Shown: positions 26,810 to 34,602 of the stretch, piece after piece
Position numbering within the stretch: position 1 is the first letter of the stretch
Layout of the letters: each line of letters opens with the position of its first letter
Origin: Clostridiales bacterium
GTDB lineage: Bacteria; Bacillota; Clostridia; Saccharofermentanales; Saccharofermentanaceae
Length of the DNA stretch: 56,975 nucleotides
NCBI GenBank assembly: GCA_017615325.1
Contig: JAGAAI010000060.1
Coordinates: 1 to 56,975, forward strand
Reading direction: 5' to 3'
Notes under the pieces: model-generated
Told to the model about the DNA's origin: nothing
The model's database searches: none
What the model saw: the letters and a program-made list of their open reading frames with translations, nothing else
Program-made: the position numbers and the translations under genes

Positions 26810-27871
26810 ATGAATCTCACTTTACACCTTACAGATAATTGCAACATGGACTGCAGCTACTGCATCCGTGAGAAATGCCCCAAGGACATGACCGAAGAAG
26901 TCCTTTATAAAGCCTGTGATCTCGCCTTCTCAAAAGGGCCTAGAGCAGGCATCTGTTTTTTCGGCGGTGAGCCTCTGATCAGGAAGGATCTTATCTATAA
27001 GGCGCTTGATCACTGTGAGAAGAAGTCGGAAGAGACGGGGATAAGGTTCGACTGCAAGATGACGACCAACGGCACTCTCCTCGATGAGGAATTCATCGAA
27101 AGGGCTGTCAGGGCAAAGATGGGAATAGGCCTTTCCTTCGACGGCAAGGCACAGGATGTCTGCAGGATCTTTGCAGGAGGCAATCCCACATCAGAGGTCG
27201 TAGAGGAGAAAGCAAAGCTTCTCTTGAAACACATGCCGGATGCATCGGCGCTTGCCACGATCGCACCCCAGGCTGTCTCCTACTATGCTGAGTCTGTTGA
27301 GTATCTGCACGACCTGGGATTCAGAAATCTTTCGTTTGTCATCGCATACGGCAGAAAAGTCAATTGGACAGACGATGACATGGTTATATTACGTGAAGAA
27401 CTTAAGAAGACCTGTGCTTATGTTAAGGAATTGTTCATCAGGGGCGAGAAGTTCTATATTGGTCCCATATATACCAAGATAAGCGAATGCATAAGAGACA
27501 AGAACACCGCAGAGCGATGTCACCTGGGCTTAAGGCAGATGCCCGTAACTCCCGACGGCAGGATCTATCCCTGCACATCCTTCATAGGAGACGAGGACTA
27601 TCTTTTGGGCGATGTTTTTAACGGGATCAATAAAGAGAAGGTATTCGAGATCTCAAAGAAAGAATCCACTCCCGAGACCTGTATAGGCTGTGATCTTGTG
27701 AAGCGCTGCACGAATTCATGCGGCTGCGCCAACAGGATGAACACAGGTGATGAGAATAAGGTATCGCCACTTCAGTGCACTTATGAACGCATGCTGATAG
27801 AAGAGTGCGATGCATTGGGTGAAGACCTCTATCAGATAAACCCTCAAAGGTTTGCTGAAGTCTTTAAGTAA
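26810..27871 (+). CDS. Radical SAM/SPASM enzyme, likely peptide maturase
   Basis: 353 aa. The radical SAM cluster motif is CNMDCSYC (Cys11, 15, 18) and the GGEP motif is at 52-55. A full SPASM domain follows with Cys237, Gly250-x4-Cys255, Cys291-x2-Cys294-x5-Cys300-x3-Cys304 and Cys323, the set that binds two auxiliary clusters in sulfatase maturases and ranthipeptide/sactipeptide synthases. There is no N-terminal RRE. No sulfatase lies nearby, and the two small peptides directly upstream are the obvious candidate substrates. The ribosome site is weak, so translation is probably coupled to peptide 2. Confidence 0.88.
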   Translation: MNLTLHLTDNCNMDCSYCIREKCPKDMTEEVLYKACDLAFSKGPRAGICFFGGEPLIRKDLIYKALDHCEKKSEETGIRFDCKMTTNGTLLDEEFIERAVRAKMGIGLSFDGKAQDVCRIFAGGNPTSEVVEEKAKLLLKHMPDASALATIAPQAVSYYAESVEYLHDLGFRNLSFVIAYGRKVNWTDDDMVILREELKKTCAYVKELFIRGEKFYIGPIYTKISECIRDKNTAERCHLGLRQMPVTPDGRIYPCTSFIGDEDYLLGDVFNGINKEKVFEISKKESTPETCIGCDLVKRCTNSCGCANRMNTGDENKVSPLQCTYERMLIEECDALGEDLYQINPQRFAEVFK

Positions 27872-27894
27872 TTCGGTGATTGCCCTTTAGGGGA

Positions 27895-28548
27895 TTATTC
27901 TTTCAGAAGTGAAGCCGGATCGATCCTGAGACTCTCATCGTAATAGGTGCGGCACTCGCCCTGCATTTCGTATCTGACGGATCCGTTTGGGGTTATGCCC
28001 GCAATAACCTTAGTGATCCCGCAGTTAGACTGAAGGCCCGAGCCCCAGAATTCCGAGAAGTCAGATGTGCCTCGTATATACATGAGAAGACACCTGTTCA
28101 TGGCGCCGTGCCCTGATATCATCACCTTAAGATCCGATCCTGCCAGAGGCTCGATCTTGTCTTTCATGAAGCCGGAGGTCCTGTCAAGGAGCTCAGCAAG
28201 AGACTCCGCGCCGTAAGACGGGGCCTCTTCATTGTATCTGGCCGGTTCCCTCCCGAAATAGGGGAGGAGGTGGGTCTTCTCTCCCTCGTATTTACCGAAA
28301 GAAAGTTCGATCAGCCTTTCGTCCGCTATAACCCCGGACCCGGGGCTTAGTATCTTTGCGGTCTCAACGGCCCTCTTAAGGGGGCTCGAATAGACCAGAT
28401 CAAAGGATAAGCCCATGTCTTTCAGGGCCCGGGAGGTCTCTTCAGCCATCCTGATCCCTCTGTCATCAAGGTCTATGTCGGTCCTGCCCTGGATCCTTTT
28501 TTCCCTGTTCCAGGTGGTCGTGCCGTGTCTTACTATGTATATTTCCAT
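27895..28548 (-). CDS. Histidine phosphatase family protein
   Basis: A 217-aa phosphoglycerate-mutase-like phosphatase. RHGTTTWN near the start holds the phosphorylated His8; the second catalytic region is SGHGAMNR. ELSFGKYEGE matches the catalytic Glu segment. Members include alpha-ribazole phosphatase and broad phosphatases; nothing here settles the substrate. It converges on the radical SAM gene with a 23-base gap. Confidence 0.85.
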   Translation of the reverse strand: MEIYIVRHGTTTWNREKRIQGRTDIDLDDRGIRMAEETSRALKDMGLSFDLVYSSPLKRAVETAKILSPGSGVIADERLIELSFGKYEGEKTHLLPYFGREPARYNEEAPSYGAESLAELLDRTSGFMKDKIEPLAGSDLKVMISGHGAMNRCLLMYIRGTSDFSEFWGSGLQSNCGITKVIAGITPNGSVRYEMQGECRTYYDESLRIDPASLLKE

Positions 28549-28664
28549 TGTATCTTGCCTTTGTTTTGGTTTTCGAGAACAAGGATATCATATTTTCTAC
28601 ATTATGTTACAGTCTGTTTACTTGATATATGGAGTCTCTTATGGTAGTTTTGTTGTGGATTTCA

Positions 28665-28680
28665 AATAAAGTACTTTATT
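28665..28680. promoter_or_regulatory. Perfect 16-bp palindrome before the IscU-like gene
   Basis: AATAAAGTACTTTATT is self-complementary over all 16 bases and abuts the AAAGGAGG ribosome site of the next gene. Its place between promoter and ribosome site suits an operator or a small hairpin masking the site. Confidence 0.5.
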
Positions 28681-28694
28681 AAAGGAGGCATTAT

Positions 28695-29387
28695 ATGATC
28701 TACTCAACAGAAGTTAAGAACATGTGCCCTGTAACACAGGGAGTGCACCACGGTGCGGCTCCTATTCCTGAAGAGGCAAAGTGGGTACAGGCTAAGGACG
28801 TAAAGGACATCTCCGGTTATACCCACGGTATCGGCTGGTGTGCTCCTCAGCAGGGTGGCTGCAAGCTTTCCCTCAATGTCAAGGACGGCGTTATCCAGGA
28901 AGCACTGGTCGAGACGATCGGATGCTCCGGTATGACTCACTCCGCAGCTATGGCAGCTGAGATCCTTCCCGGTCTTACGATCCTTGAAGCTCTTAACACA
29001 GACCTCGTTTGTGACGCTATCAACACCGCTATGAGAGAGCTCTTCCTCCAGATCGTTTACGGAAGAACACAGTCTGCTTTCTCCGAGGACGGACTCCAGA
29101 TCGGTGCAGGTCTTGAGGACCTAGGTAAGGGTGCCCGTTCCATGGTCGGTACAACATACGGTACACTCGACAAGGGTCCCCGTTACCTCGAACTTACAGA
29201 TGGTTACATCACAGAAGTTGCTCTTGATGAGGATGATGAGATCATCGGCTACAAGTATGTTAACTTCGGTAAGATGATGGATTTCATCAAGGCTGGCGAT
29301 GACCACAAGACAGCTTTCGAGAAGGCTTGCGGTAAGTACGGCAGAGTTGACGATGCCGTTAAGTTCATCGATCCCAGAAAGCAGTAA
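28695..29387 (+). CDS. IscU/NifU-like iron-sulfur scaffold-type protein
   Basis: A 230-aa protein with NifU/IscU-like N-terminal character. Candidate metal-binding Cys are Cys49 and Cys56 (GWCAPQQGGC) and Cys77 (IGCSGMTHSAAMA, matching the GC.gs.AS segment of IscU). It is longer than IscU, with an extra 90 residues. Codon use is strongly biased, as in abundant proteins. It precedes the GGGtGRT gene by 20 bases, a pairing I recall as conserved in many anaerobic Firmicutes. Assembly of Fe-S clusters is inferred from homology only. Confidence 0.75.
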   Translation: MIYSTEVKNMCPVTQGVHHGAAPIPEEAKWVQAKDVKDISGYTHGIGWCAPQQGGCKLSLNVKDGVIQEALVETIGCSGMTHSAAMAAEILPGLTILEALNTDLVCDAINTAMRELFLQIVYGRTQSAFSEDGLQIGAGLEDLGKGARSMVGTTYGTLDKGPRYLELTDGYITEVALDEDDEIIGYKYVNFGKMMDFIKAGDDHKTAFEKACGKYGRVDDAVKFIDPRKQ

Positions 29388-29407
29388 GGAAAAGGAGGAA
29401 AATTAAT

Positions 29408-30427
29408 ATGGCATTATTCGAATCATATGAGAGAAGAGAACCCCAGATCCTTGCTTGTCTTAAGGAATATGGAATCTCATCTATTGAAGAATGTAAGGAA
29501 ATCACAGAAGCAGCAGGTCTTGATATCTATCACCTGATCGAAGGCATCCAGCCCATCTGCTTCGAAAACGCTAAGTGGGCTTACACAGTAGGCGCCGCTA
29601 TCGCTATCAAGAAGAACTGCCGCAAGGCTTCCGAGGCAGCTGCTGCAATCGGTATCGGCCTCCAGGCTTTCTGCATCCCCGGTTCTGTTGCTGACAGACG
29701 TAAGGTTGGTTTAGGCCACGGTAACTTGGGCAAGATGCTCCTCGAAGAGGATACAGAGTGCTTCGCATTCCTCGCAGGTCACGAGTCTTTCGCTGCTGCT
29801 GAGGGTGCTATCGGTATCGCTGACAAGGCTAACAAGGTCCGCCAGAAGCCCCTTAGAGTCATCCTCAACGGTCTTGGCAAGGACGCTGCACAGATCATCT
29901 CCCGTATCAATGGTTTCACATATGTTGAGACACAGTACGATTATGCTACAGGCGAGCTCAAGGAAGTATTCCGCAAGTGCTACTCCAAGAACCCTGATTC
30001 TCCCCGTGCAAAGGTTAACTGCTACGGTGCAAACGATGTTCAGGAAGGCGTTGCCATCATGTGGAAGGAGAACGTTGACGTTTCCATCACAGGTAACTCC
30101 ACCAACCCTACAAGATTCCAGCACCCCGTTGCAGGTACATATAAGAAGGAGAGAGTCGAAGCAGGCAAGAAGTACTTCTCCGTTGCATCAGGCGGCGGTA
30201 CAGGCCGTACACTCCATCCCGATAACATGGCAGCAGGTCCTGCTTCCTATGGTATGACAGATACTCTTGGCCGTATGCACTCCGATGCACAGTTCGCAGG
30301 TTCTTCTTCCGTTCCTGCTCACGTTGAGATGATGGGCTTGATCGGCGCAGGTAACAACCCTATGGTTGGTATGACTGTTTCCACAGCAGTTTCCATCGAA
30401 GAGGCTGCAAAGGCAGGCAAGTTCTGA
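29408..30427 (+). CDS. GGGtGRT protein, function unknown
   Basis: A 339-aa protein named after its motif, seen here as SGGGTGRTLHPDNMA near residues 260-275. Other conserved blocks are GLGHGNLGKMLLEEDTECF and NSTNPTRFQHP. AAGGAGG precedes the start, codons are strongly optimised and a terminator follows, so it should be abundant. The partner upstream is IscU-like, which suggests an Fe-S or redox role; no enzymatic function is established. Confidence 0.85.
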   Translation: MALFESYERREPQILACLKEYGISSIEECKEITEAAGLDIYHLIEGIQPICFENAKWAYTVGAAIAIKKNCRKASEAAAAIGIGLQAFCIPGSVADRRKVGLGHGNLGKMLLEEDTECFAFLAGHESFAAAEGAIGIADKANKVRQKPLRVILNGLGKDAAQIISRINGFTYVETQYDYATGELKEVFRKCYSKNPDSPRAKVNCYGANDVQEGVAIMWKENVDVSITGNSTNPTRFQHPVAGTYKKERVEAGKKYFSVASGGGTGRTLHPDNMAAGPASYGMTDTLGRMHSDAQFAGSSSVPAHVEMMGLIGAGNNPMVGMTVSTAVSIEEAAKAGKF

Positions 30428-30456
30428 TCCCAGGGTAATAGATCCAACAGATAACA

Positions 30457-30484
30457 CAGAGGCTGTCCGGAAGGGCAGCCTCTG
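30457..30484 (+). terminator. Hairpin ending the IscU-like/GGGtGRT operon
   Basis: CAGAGGCTGTCC (30457-30468) pairs with GGGCAGCCTCTG (30473-30484) with one G-T pair. The U-tract after it is poor (TTAGTTAG), so it may be a stabilising 3' hairpin as much as a terminator. Confidence 0.65.
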
Positions 30485-30543
30485 TTAGTTAGAGAGTGAT
30501 ATTCTTAATGAGCAGATGATATATCAAGCCAAGGTAGAGAGTA

Positions 30544-30583
30544 TTTTCGATCAAACACGCTGAATATCAGTTTTGATCGAAAA
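30544..30583. repeat. 12-bp inverted repeat in the convergent gap
   Basis: TTTTCGATCAAA (30544-30555) and TTTGATCGAAAA (30572-30583) are perfect complements around 16 bases. The gap 30485-30628 holds no gene; the GNAT gene converges from the right, so this may act as its terminator. Confidence 0.6.
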
Positions 30584-30628
30584 CAGGTTGATTCCTGCAT
30601 GCTCCTTTGTATTCCGACAACAGCATGA

Positions 30629-31033
30629 TCAATTGTATCTCATGAATCCCAGGCAGCCTATTTCCGAGAATTCATTAAAGCCCAGAGACTTATAGAATGC
30701 GGCTGTCTTAGGCGTATTGTCTGTCACGAGTTCAATCTGCCTGACTCCGGCAAATCTTTCGAGCACAGCCTTAAGGAGAGCTGTGCCGACACCCTGACGC
30801 TGCCTTCCGGGGAAGACAAGTATATCCTGTACGAAAACTATGGTTGCCCCGTCTCCCACGGTCCTTATGATGCCCAGAAGTTCATCATCTTCATATGCAG
30901 CCAGGATCAGAAGTGAATTCTCATAGCCTTCCCTTAACGCCAGAAGATCGTCTGTATATGCTTTCCAGCCGACTTCGGTATAGAGGCTCTTTATCTCTTC
31001 TTCGTTATATTCCGTGTATTCCCTGATAGTCAT
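30629..31033 (-). CDS. GNAT family N-acetyltransferase
   Basis: A 134-aa single-domain acetyltransferase. The acetyl-CoA loop is visible as RQRQGVGTALL, with ILVFPG before it and TPKTAAFYKSLGF after. The start is the ATG at 31033, with GGAGGGGG seven to eight bases upstream; an upstream TTG would use the ribosome site as codons. Substrate unknown. Confidence 0.88.
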   Translation of the reverse strand: MTIREYTEYNEEEIKSLYTEVGWKAYTDDLLALREGYENSLLILAAYEDDELLGIIRTVGDGATIVFVQDILVFPGRQRQGVGTALLKAVLERFAGVRQIELVTDNTPKTAAFYKSLGFNEFSEIGCLGFMRYN

Positions 31034-31118
31034 GACAGCCCCCTCCAAAACGATAAACTTATTGTGGTCATTATAGCATTGATAAATGCAGCGGTGACTG
31101 GCAGGAAATGAACAATTG

Positions 31119-31150
31119 AAAAAGCCTTGAACCCGTGAGGTCCAAGGCTT
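31119..31150 (-). terminator. Terminator after tRNA-Val
   Basis: On the minus strand AAGCCTTG pairs with CAAGGCTT (31143-31150 / 31122-31129) and is followed by a T-tract, seven bases after the tRNA CCA end. Confidence 0.8.
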
Positions 31151-31156
31151 ATCTTT

Positions 31157-31233
31157 TGGTGGATGCTACAGGACTCGAACCTGTGACCCCCTGCACGTCA
31201 AGCAGGTACTCTAACCAGCTGAGCTAAGCATCC
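31157..31233 (-). tRNA. tRNA-Val (anticodon GAC)
   Basis: Minus strand. Acceptor GGATGCT/AGCATCC, D-loop AGCTCAGCTGGTTAGAG, anticodon stem CCTGC/GCAGG with loop TTGACGT (anticodon GAC), T-loop GGTTCGAGTCC, and encoded CCA. The promoter has TATAAT about 20 bases upstream on that strand. Confidence 0.95.
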
Positions 31234-31302
31234 TTATGTCAGCACGGGTGATTATACAATAATTATCGTGCATCTGCAAGATAAATGGTGTAAAATAGAA
31301 AA

Positions 31303-31316
31303 CGAACAAATGTACT
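31303..31316 (+). promoter_or_regulatory. LexA/SOS-like box before the Y-family polymerase
   Basis: CGAACAAATGTACT fits the Firmicutes LexA box (CGAAC-N4-GTTCG) apart from changes in the last half-site. It lies seven bases after a TAAAAT -10 (31291-31296), over the expected transcription start, where a repressor would block. Confidence 0.55.
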
Positions 31317-31331
31317 ATTAGAGGTTTGAGA

Positions 31332-32867
31332 GTGGCAGACGGCAAGAGGACATATATTGCAATAGACCTTAAATCCTTCTATGCTTCGGTCGAGTGTGTT
31401 GCAAGGGGCTTGGATCCCCTGACTGCGCACCTGGTCGTGGCAGATCCCACGCGCACGGAGAAGACTATATGCCTTGCCGTGTCTCCCGCCCTCAAGGCTT
31501 ACGGCATATCGGGAAGGGCAAGACTTTTCGAAGTCCTGGAGAGACTTCGCGAGGTCAACATAGGAAGAGAGAAGGACTATGGTGCGCCCCTTGCAGGTGA
31601 ATCGACCGATGCCAAAGATCTTCTGGAGCATCCGGAGAATGCGGTCGGATTTATCACCGCGCCCCCCAGGATGGCTGAATACGTGGCATGCAGTACCAGA
31701 ATCTACCAGACTTATCTTAAGTATGTGTCGAAGGAAGATGTTCTTGTCTATTCGATAGACGAGGTCTTTATCGATGCAACGGATTACATAAACCTTTACA
31801 AGGTCACAGCCCATGAGCTCGCGATGACCATGATGAAGGATGTCCTGCGTGAGACAGGGGTAACGGCGACGTGCGGTATCGGAACGAATATGTACCTTTG
31901 CAAGATCGCCATGGATATAGTCGCAAAGCACATGGAGCCTGATGAGGACGGCGTGAGGATCGCAAGTATAGATGAGCATGATTACCGCGAGCTCCTTTGG
32001 GACCATGAGCCGATAACGGATTTCTGGAGAGTCGGGCACGGGATCGCTGCAAGACTTGCCCAATACGGTATCCATACTATGGGTGACATCGCTCTCTGTT
32101 CGGCGGGGCTCTTGCCCGGGGGAGTAAACGAGAAGACTTTGTACGATCTTTTTGGTGTGAATGCGGAACTCCTGATAGATCACGCCTGGGGTTATGAACC
32201 CTGCACCATGAGCGATGCCAGATCCTACAGGCCCCAGACATCGTCTTTGTCTTCAGGTCAGGTCCTGAAGGAACCCTACGAATGGAAGAAAGCAAGGCTC
32301 ATAGTTAAGGAGATGACGGATCTTCTGGCATTAGATCTTGTGGATAAGGGCCTGGTAACCGATAAGATCGTCCTTACGATATGCTACGACAATGAGAATC
32401 TGTCTGACCCCAAGAAGGCCGCCTTATATAAGGGACCGGTTACCCGTGATTACTATGGAAGGGCAGTGCCTCAGCATGCTCATGGTACTGAGAACCTTGA
32501 GTTTAAGACGAGCTCTTCCAAGATGCTGGTTGCTGCGGCGATGAGGCTTTACGACAGGATAACCGATAAGAACCTTACCGTAAGACGTATCAACATAGCC
32601 GCAATGCTGCTCGAGACGGAAGACCATGAAGGGGAGAGTTCATCTTCTGCGGGCTTTACTCAAATTGACATGTTCACTGATTATGCGACAATAGAACAGG
32701 AGAAGAAGAATAGGGAAGAAGAGCTCCAGAAGGAGAAGCAGGTACAGCAGACGATCCTGGATCTTAAGAAGAGGTTCGGTAAGAATGCGGTCATCAAGGG
32801 AATGAACCTTGAAGAAGGAAGTACGGCGATCGAGAGAAACGGTCAGATCGGAGGTCATAAGGCATGA
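31332..32867 (+). CDS. Y-family DNA polymerase (UmuC/DinB-like)
   Basis: About 511 aa, the long clostridial type of lesion-bypass polymerase. YIAIDLKSFYASVECVARG carries the first catalytic Asp; VYSIDEVFID carries the second acidic pair (Asp-Glu). It also has the helix-hairpin-helix TMGDIALCS region and a long C-terminus ending in a charged coil (KKNREEELQKEKQ). I choose the GTG at 31332, seven bases after GAGG; the TTG at 31326 is too close. The next gene overlaps the stop by ATGA. An SOS-like box precedes it. Confidence 0.9.
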   Translation: MADGKRTYIAIDLKSFYASVECVARGLDPLTAHLVVADPTRTEKTICLAVSPALKAYGISGRARLFEVLERLREVNIGREKDYGAPLAGESTDAKDLLEHPENAVGFITAPPRMAEYVACSTRIYQTYLKYVSKEDVLVYSIDEVFIDATDYINLYKVTAHELAMTMMKDVLRETGVTATCGIGTNMYLCKIAMDIVAKHMEPDEDGVRIASIDEHDYRELLWDHEPITDFWRVGHGIAARLAQYGIHTMGDIALCSAGLLPGGVNEKTLYDLFGVNAELLIDHAWGYEPCTMSDARSYRPQTSSLSSGQVLKEPYEWKKARLIVKEMTDLLALDLVDKGLVTDKIVLTICYDNENLSDPKKAALYKGPVTRDYYGRAVPQHAHGTENLEFKTSSSKMLVAAAMRLYDRITDKNLTVRRINIAAMLLETEDHEGESSSSAGFTQIDMFTDYATIEQEKKNREEELQKEKQVQQTILDLKKRFGKNAVIKGMNLEEGSTAIERNGQIGGHKA

Positions 32868-34537
32868 AGAATGGCAGCGGCAAAGAGGATAAGTACAGCG
32901 CGATAAGAAATATGGAATACAAGGGTTCCACCCGCAAGACGAAGCTCAGCCCTGAAGCGAGGGCGGCACAGTTCGCGCCTTTCGCAGCTCTCACGGGCTT
33001 TGACGATTCGATCAAGGAAGCAGGCAAGAATCTTATTACATTTATAGTTGCTTCTGCAGTTGTCTTAGGCCTTTTAGCAGGATCGTTGGGAACAGTTAAG
33101 GCGTATGGCGAAGGACCCTTCTTCAAGGATGTAATAGACGAATCTGATTTCTGGTTTACTCCTGCATATTGGGGAGCCAATAATGGAATCGTAATGGGTT
33201 ATAACGACGGAACATTCGGTCCTGAGAAACAGTGCACGAGAGCGCAGATGGTTACGTTTATCTGGCGTCTTGCAGGCAAGCCTGAGCCTTCCTCAGATGA
33301 GAATCCTTTCAGCGATATAAAGTCATCGGATTATTTCTACAAGGCATGTCTTTGGGGAAATGAAAACGAGATCGTAATGGGTTATAACGACGGCACTTTC
33401 AGACCTTCCAACAAATGTCTTCGCAATCAGGCTGTTACCTTCCTCTGGAGGTTTGCAGGCAAGCCCGAACCTTCAACTGAAGAGTCTCCGTTTAAGGATA
33501 TCAAGGAATCGGATTACTTCTACAAAGCGGTGCTCTGGGGAGCGGAGATGAAGATCGTAGCCGGTTACCCTTCTGAAGGCAAGTTCAAGCCTAAGGGTGA
33601 ATGTTTGAGAAGGCAGATGGTGACTTTCCTTTATAAGTTTGCCAGGACTGCAACAGACGGTAAGTTTGAACCTGTCAGTCTCTTATCTGACCTTACCATG
33701 GATGCGGATTACGATAAGGATCAGATGGCTGATGCCAGAACGATCGATACTCCCCAGATAATAAGAGGCGCATCCGTTAACGGCGGTATCAAGATCATTT
33801 GGGAAGAGATGATGGGATATAACGTTAACTACCATCTCTACAGGAAGGATGAGTCTTCCGACTGGAAGAAGATAAAGACTTTAACTTCCACATCCTACCT
33901 GGATAAAGACGTTAAGAGCGGCAAGGAATATACATACAGGCTTACGGCTTCTGTTGTAAAAGGTGAAGAGAGTCCCTATTCTGAAGCCAAGACATATAAG
34001 TATACGAAGGTTTCTTCCAAGTATGCAGGATTCACTGATTACTGCATCAGTCTGATGGATACAAAGGGTAACGATTATTCAGACGGTTCGTCTCTTGTTA
34101 AGTACTATGAGAAGCCTTTTATTCCCACAGACGAATCCGGAAGAATGGTCGGTGATAACGGTGTCTTCATGTATAGGTCAACAGTCGTTCCCTATAAGAG
34201 CGGCGGAGCATCCTTGAAGGGCATGGACTGCTTAGGCCTTCAGACCTTCCTTGCAAAGAGTTACTTCGGTATAAGCCTTACCCAGAGCAGGAGCCAGTAC
34301 CTTGCCGGCAAGGTAATATCTGTTGATGAGATCCGTCCGGGTGACCTGCTCTGCGTGGGCCCGGGATACAATCCCGATCACGGATACACATATATGTATT
34401 GCGGCAAGGATCCGGAGACAGGTTATGACCTGGTCATGACGACCAACAAGAGACACTGCAAACTCTACATGATCTTCTTTGACGTAGAAGCCTGGGATGC
34501 TGATGAAGGCAAGTGCATCAGAAGGATCACTAAGTAA
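32864..34537 (+). CDS. Chimeric protein: polymerase-partner N-terminus fused to SLH/Fn3/NlpC-P60 wall protein
   Basis: 557 aa. Residues 1-55 match the short cytoplasmic protein commonly encoded right after clostridial Y-family polymerases (LSPEARAAQFAPFAALTGF). From about 57 a signal-peptide-like helix begins (LITFIVASAVVLGLLAGS). Then come three SLH domains (about 85-270), a fibronectin III-like domain (about 300-385) and an NlpC/P60 peptidase with Cys456 (MDCLGLQ) and His506 (PDHGYTYMYC). The two halves belong in different compartments. No start codon with a ribosome site exists at the junction (about 33026). An in-frame deletion fusing two genes is my reading; an assembly join is the alternative. 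It overlaps the polymerase stop. Confidence 0.8.
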   Translation: MKNGSGKEDKYSAIRNMEYKGSTRKTKLSPEARAAQFAPFAALTGFDDSIKEAGKNLITFIVASAVVLGLLAGSLGTVKAYGEGPFFKDVIDESDFWFTPAYWGANNGIVMGYNDGTFGPEKQCTRAQMVTFIWRLAGKPEPSSDENPFSDIKSSDYFYKACLWGNENEIVMGYNDGTFRPSNKCLRNQAVTFLWRFAGKPEPSTEESPFKDIKESDYFYKAVLWGAEMKIVAGYPSEGKFKPKGECLRRQMVTFLYKFARTATDGKFEPVSLLSDLTMDADYDKDQMADARTIDTPQIIRGASVNGGIKIIWEEMMGYNVNYHLYRKDESSDWKKIKTLTSTSYLDKDVKSGKEYTYRLTASVVKGEESPYSEAKTYKYTKVSSKYAGFTDYCISLMDTKGNDYSDGSSLVKYYEKPFIPTDESGRMVGDNGVFMYRSTVVPYKSGGASLKGMDCLGLQTFLAKSYFGISLTQSRSQYLAGKVISVDEIRPGDLLCVGPGYNPDHGYTYMYCGKDPETGYDLVMTTNKRHCKLYMIFFDVEAWDADEGKCIRRITK

Positions 34538-34555
34538 TCTACATGCCAGAAAATG

Positions 34556-34564
34556 TGATATAAT
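34556..34564 (+). promoter_or_regulatory. Extended -10 box of the 236-aa membrane protein gene
   Basis: TGATATAAT, 38 bases before the ATG. The leader contains ATATCGAAAAGAT (34570-34582), also present after the metH -10. Confidence 0.55.
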
Positions 34565-34602
34565 CCAAGATATCGAAAAGATCTTTAGGGAGGGTTCTTG
34601 TT

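Noticed and set aside
26810..27871. The SPASM enzyme as an anaerobic sulfatase maturase
   Set aside because: No sulfatase gene lies in the window, while two peptide genes immediately precede it; the possibility cannot be fully excluded without the rest of the genome.
31263..32183. A 306-codon minus-strand frame opposite the Y-family polymerase
   Set aside because: Composition is unlike real proteins here, no ribosome site, and the plus-strand gene has clear catalytic motifs.
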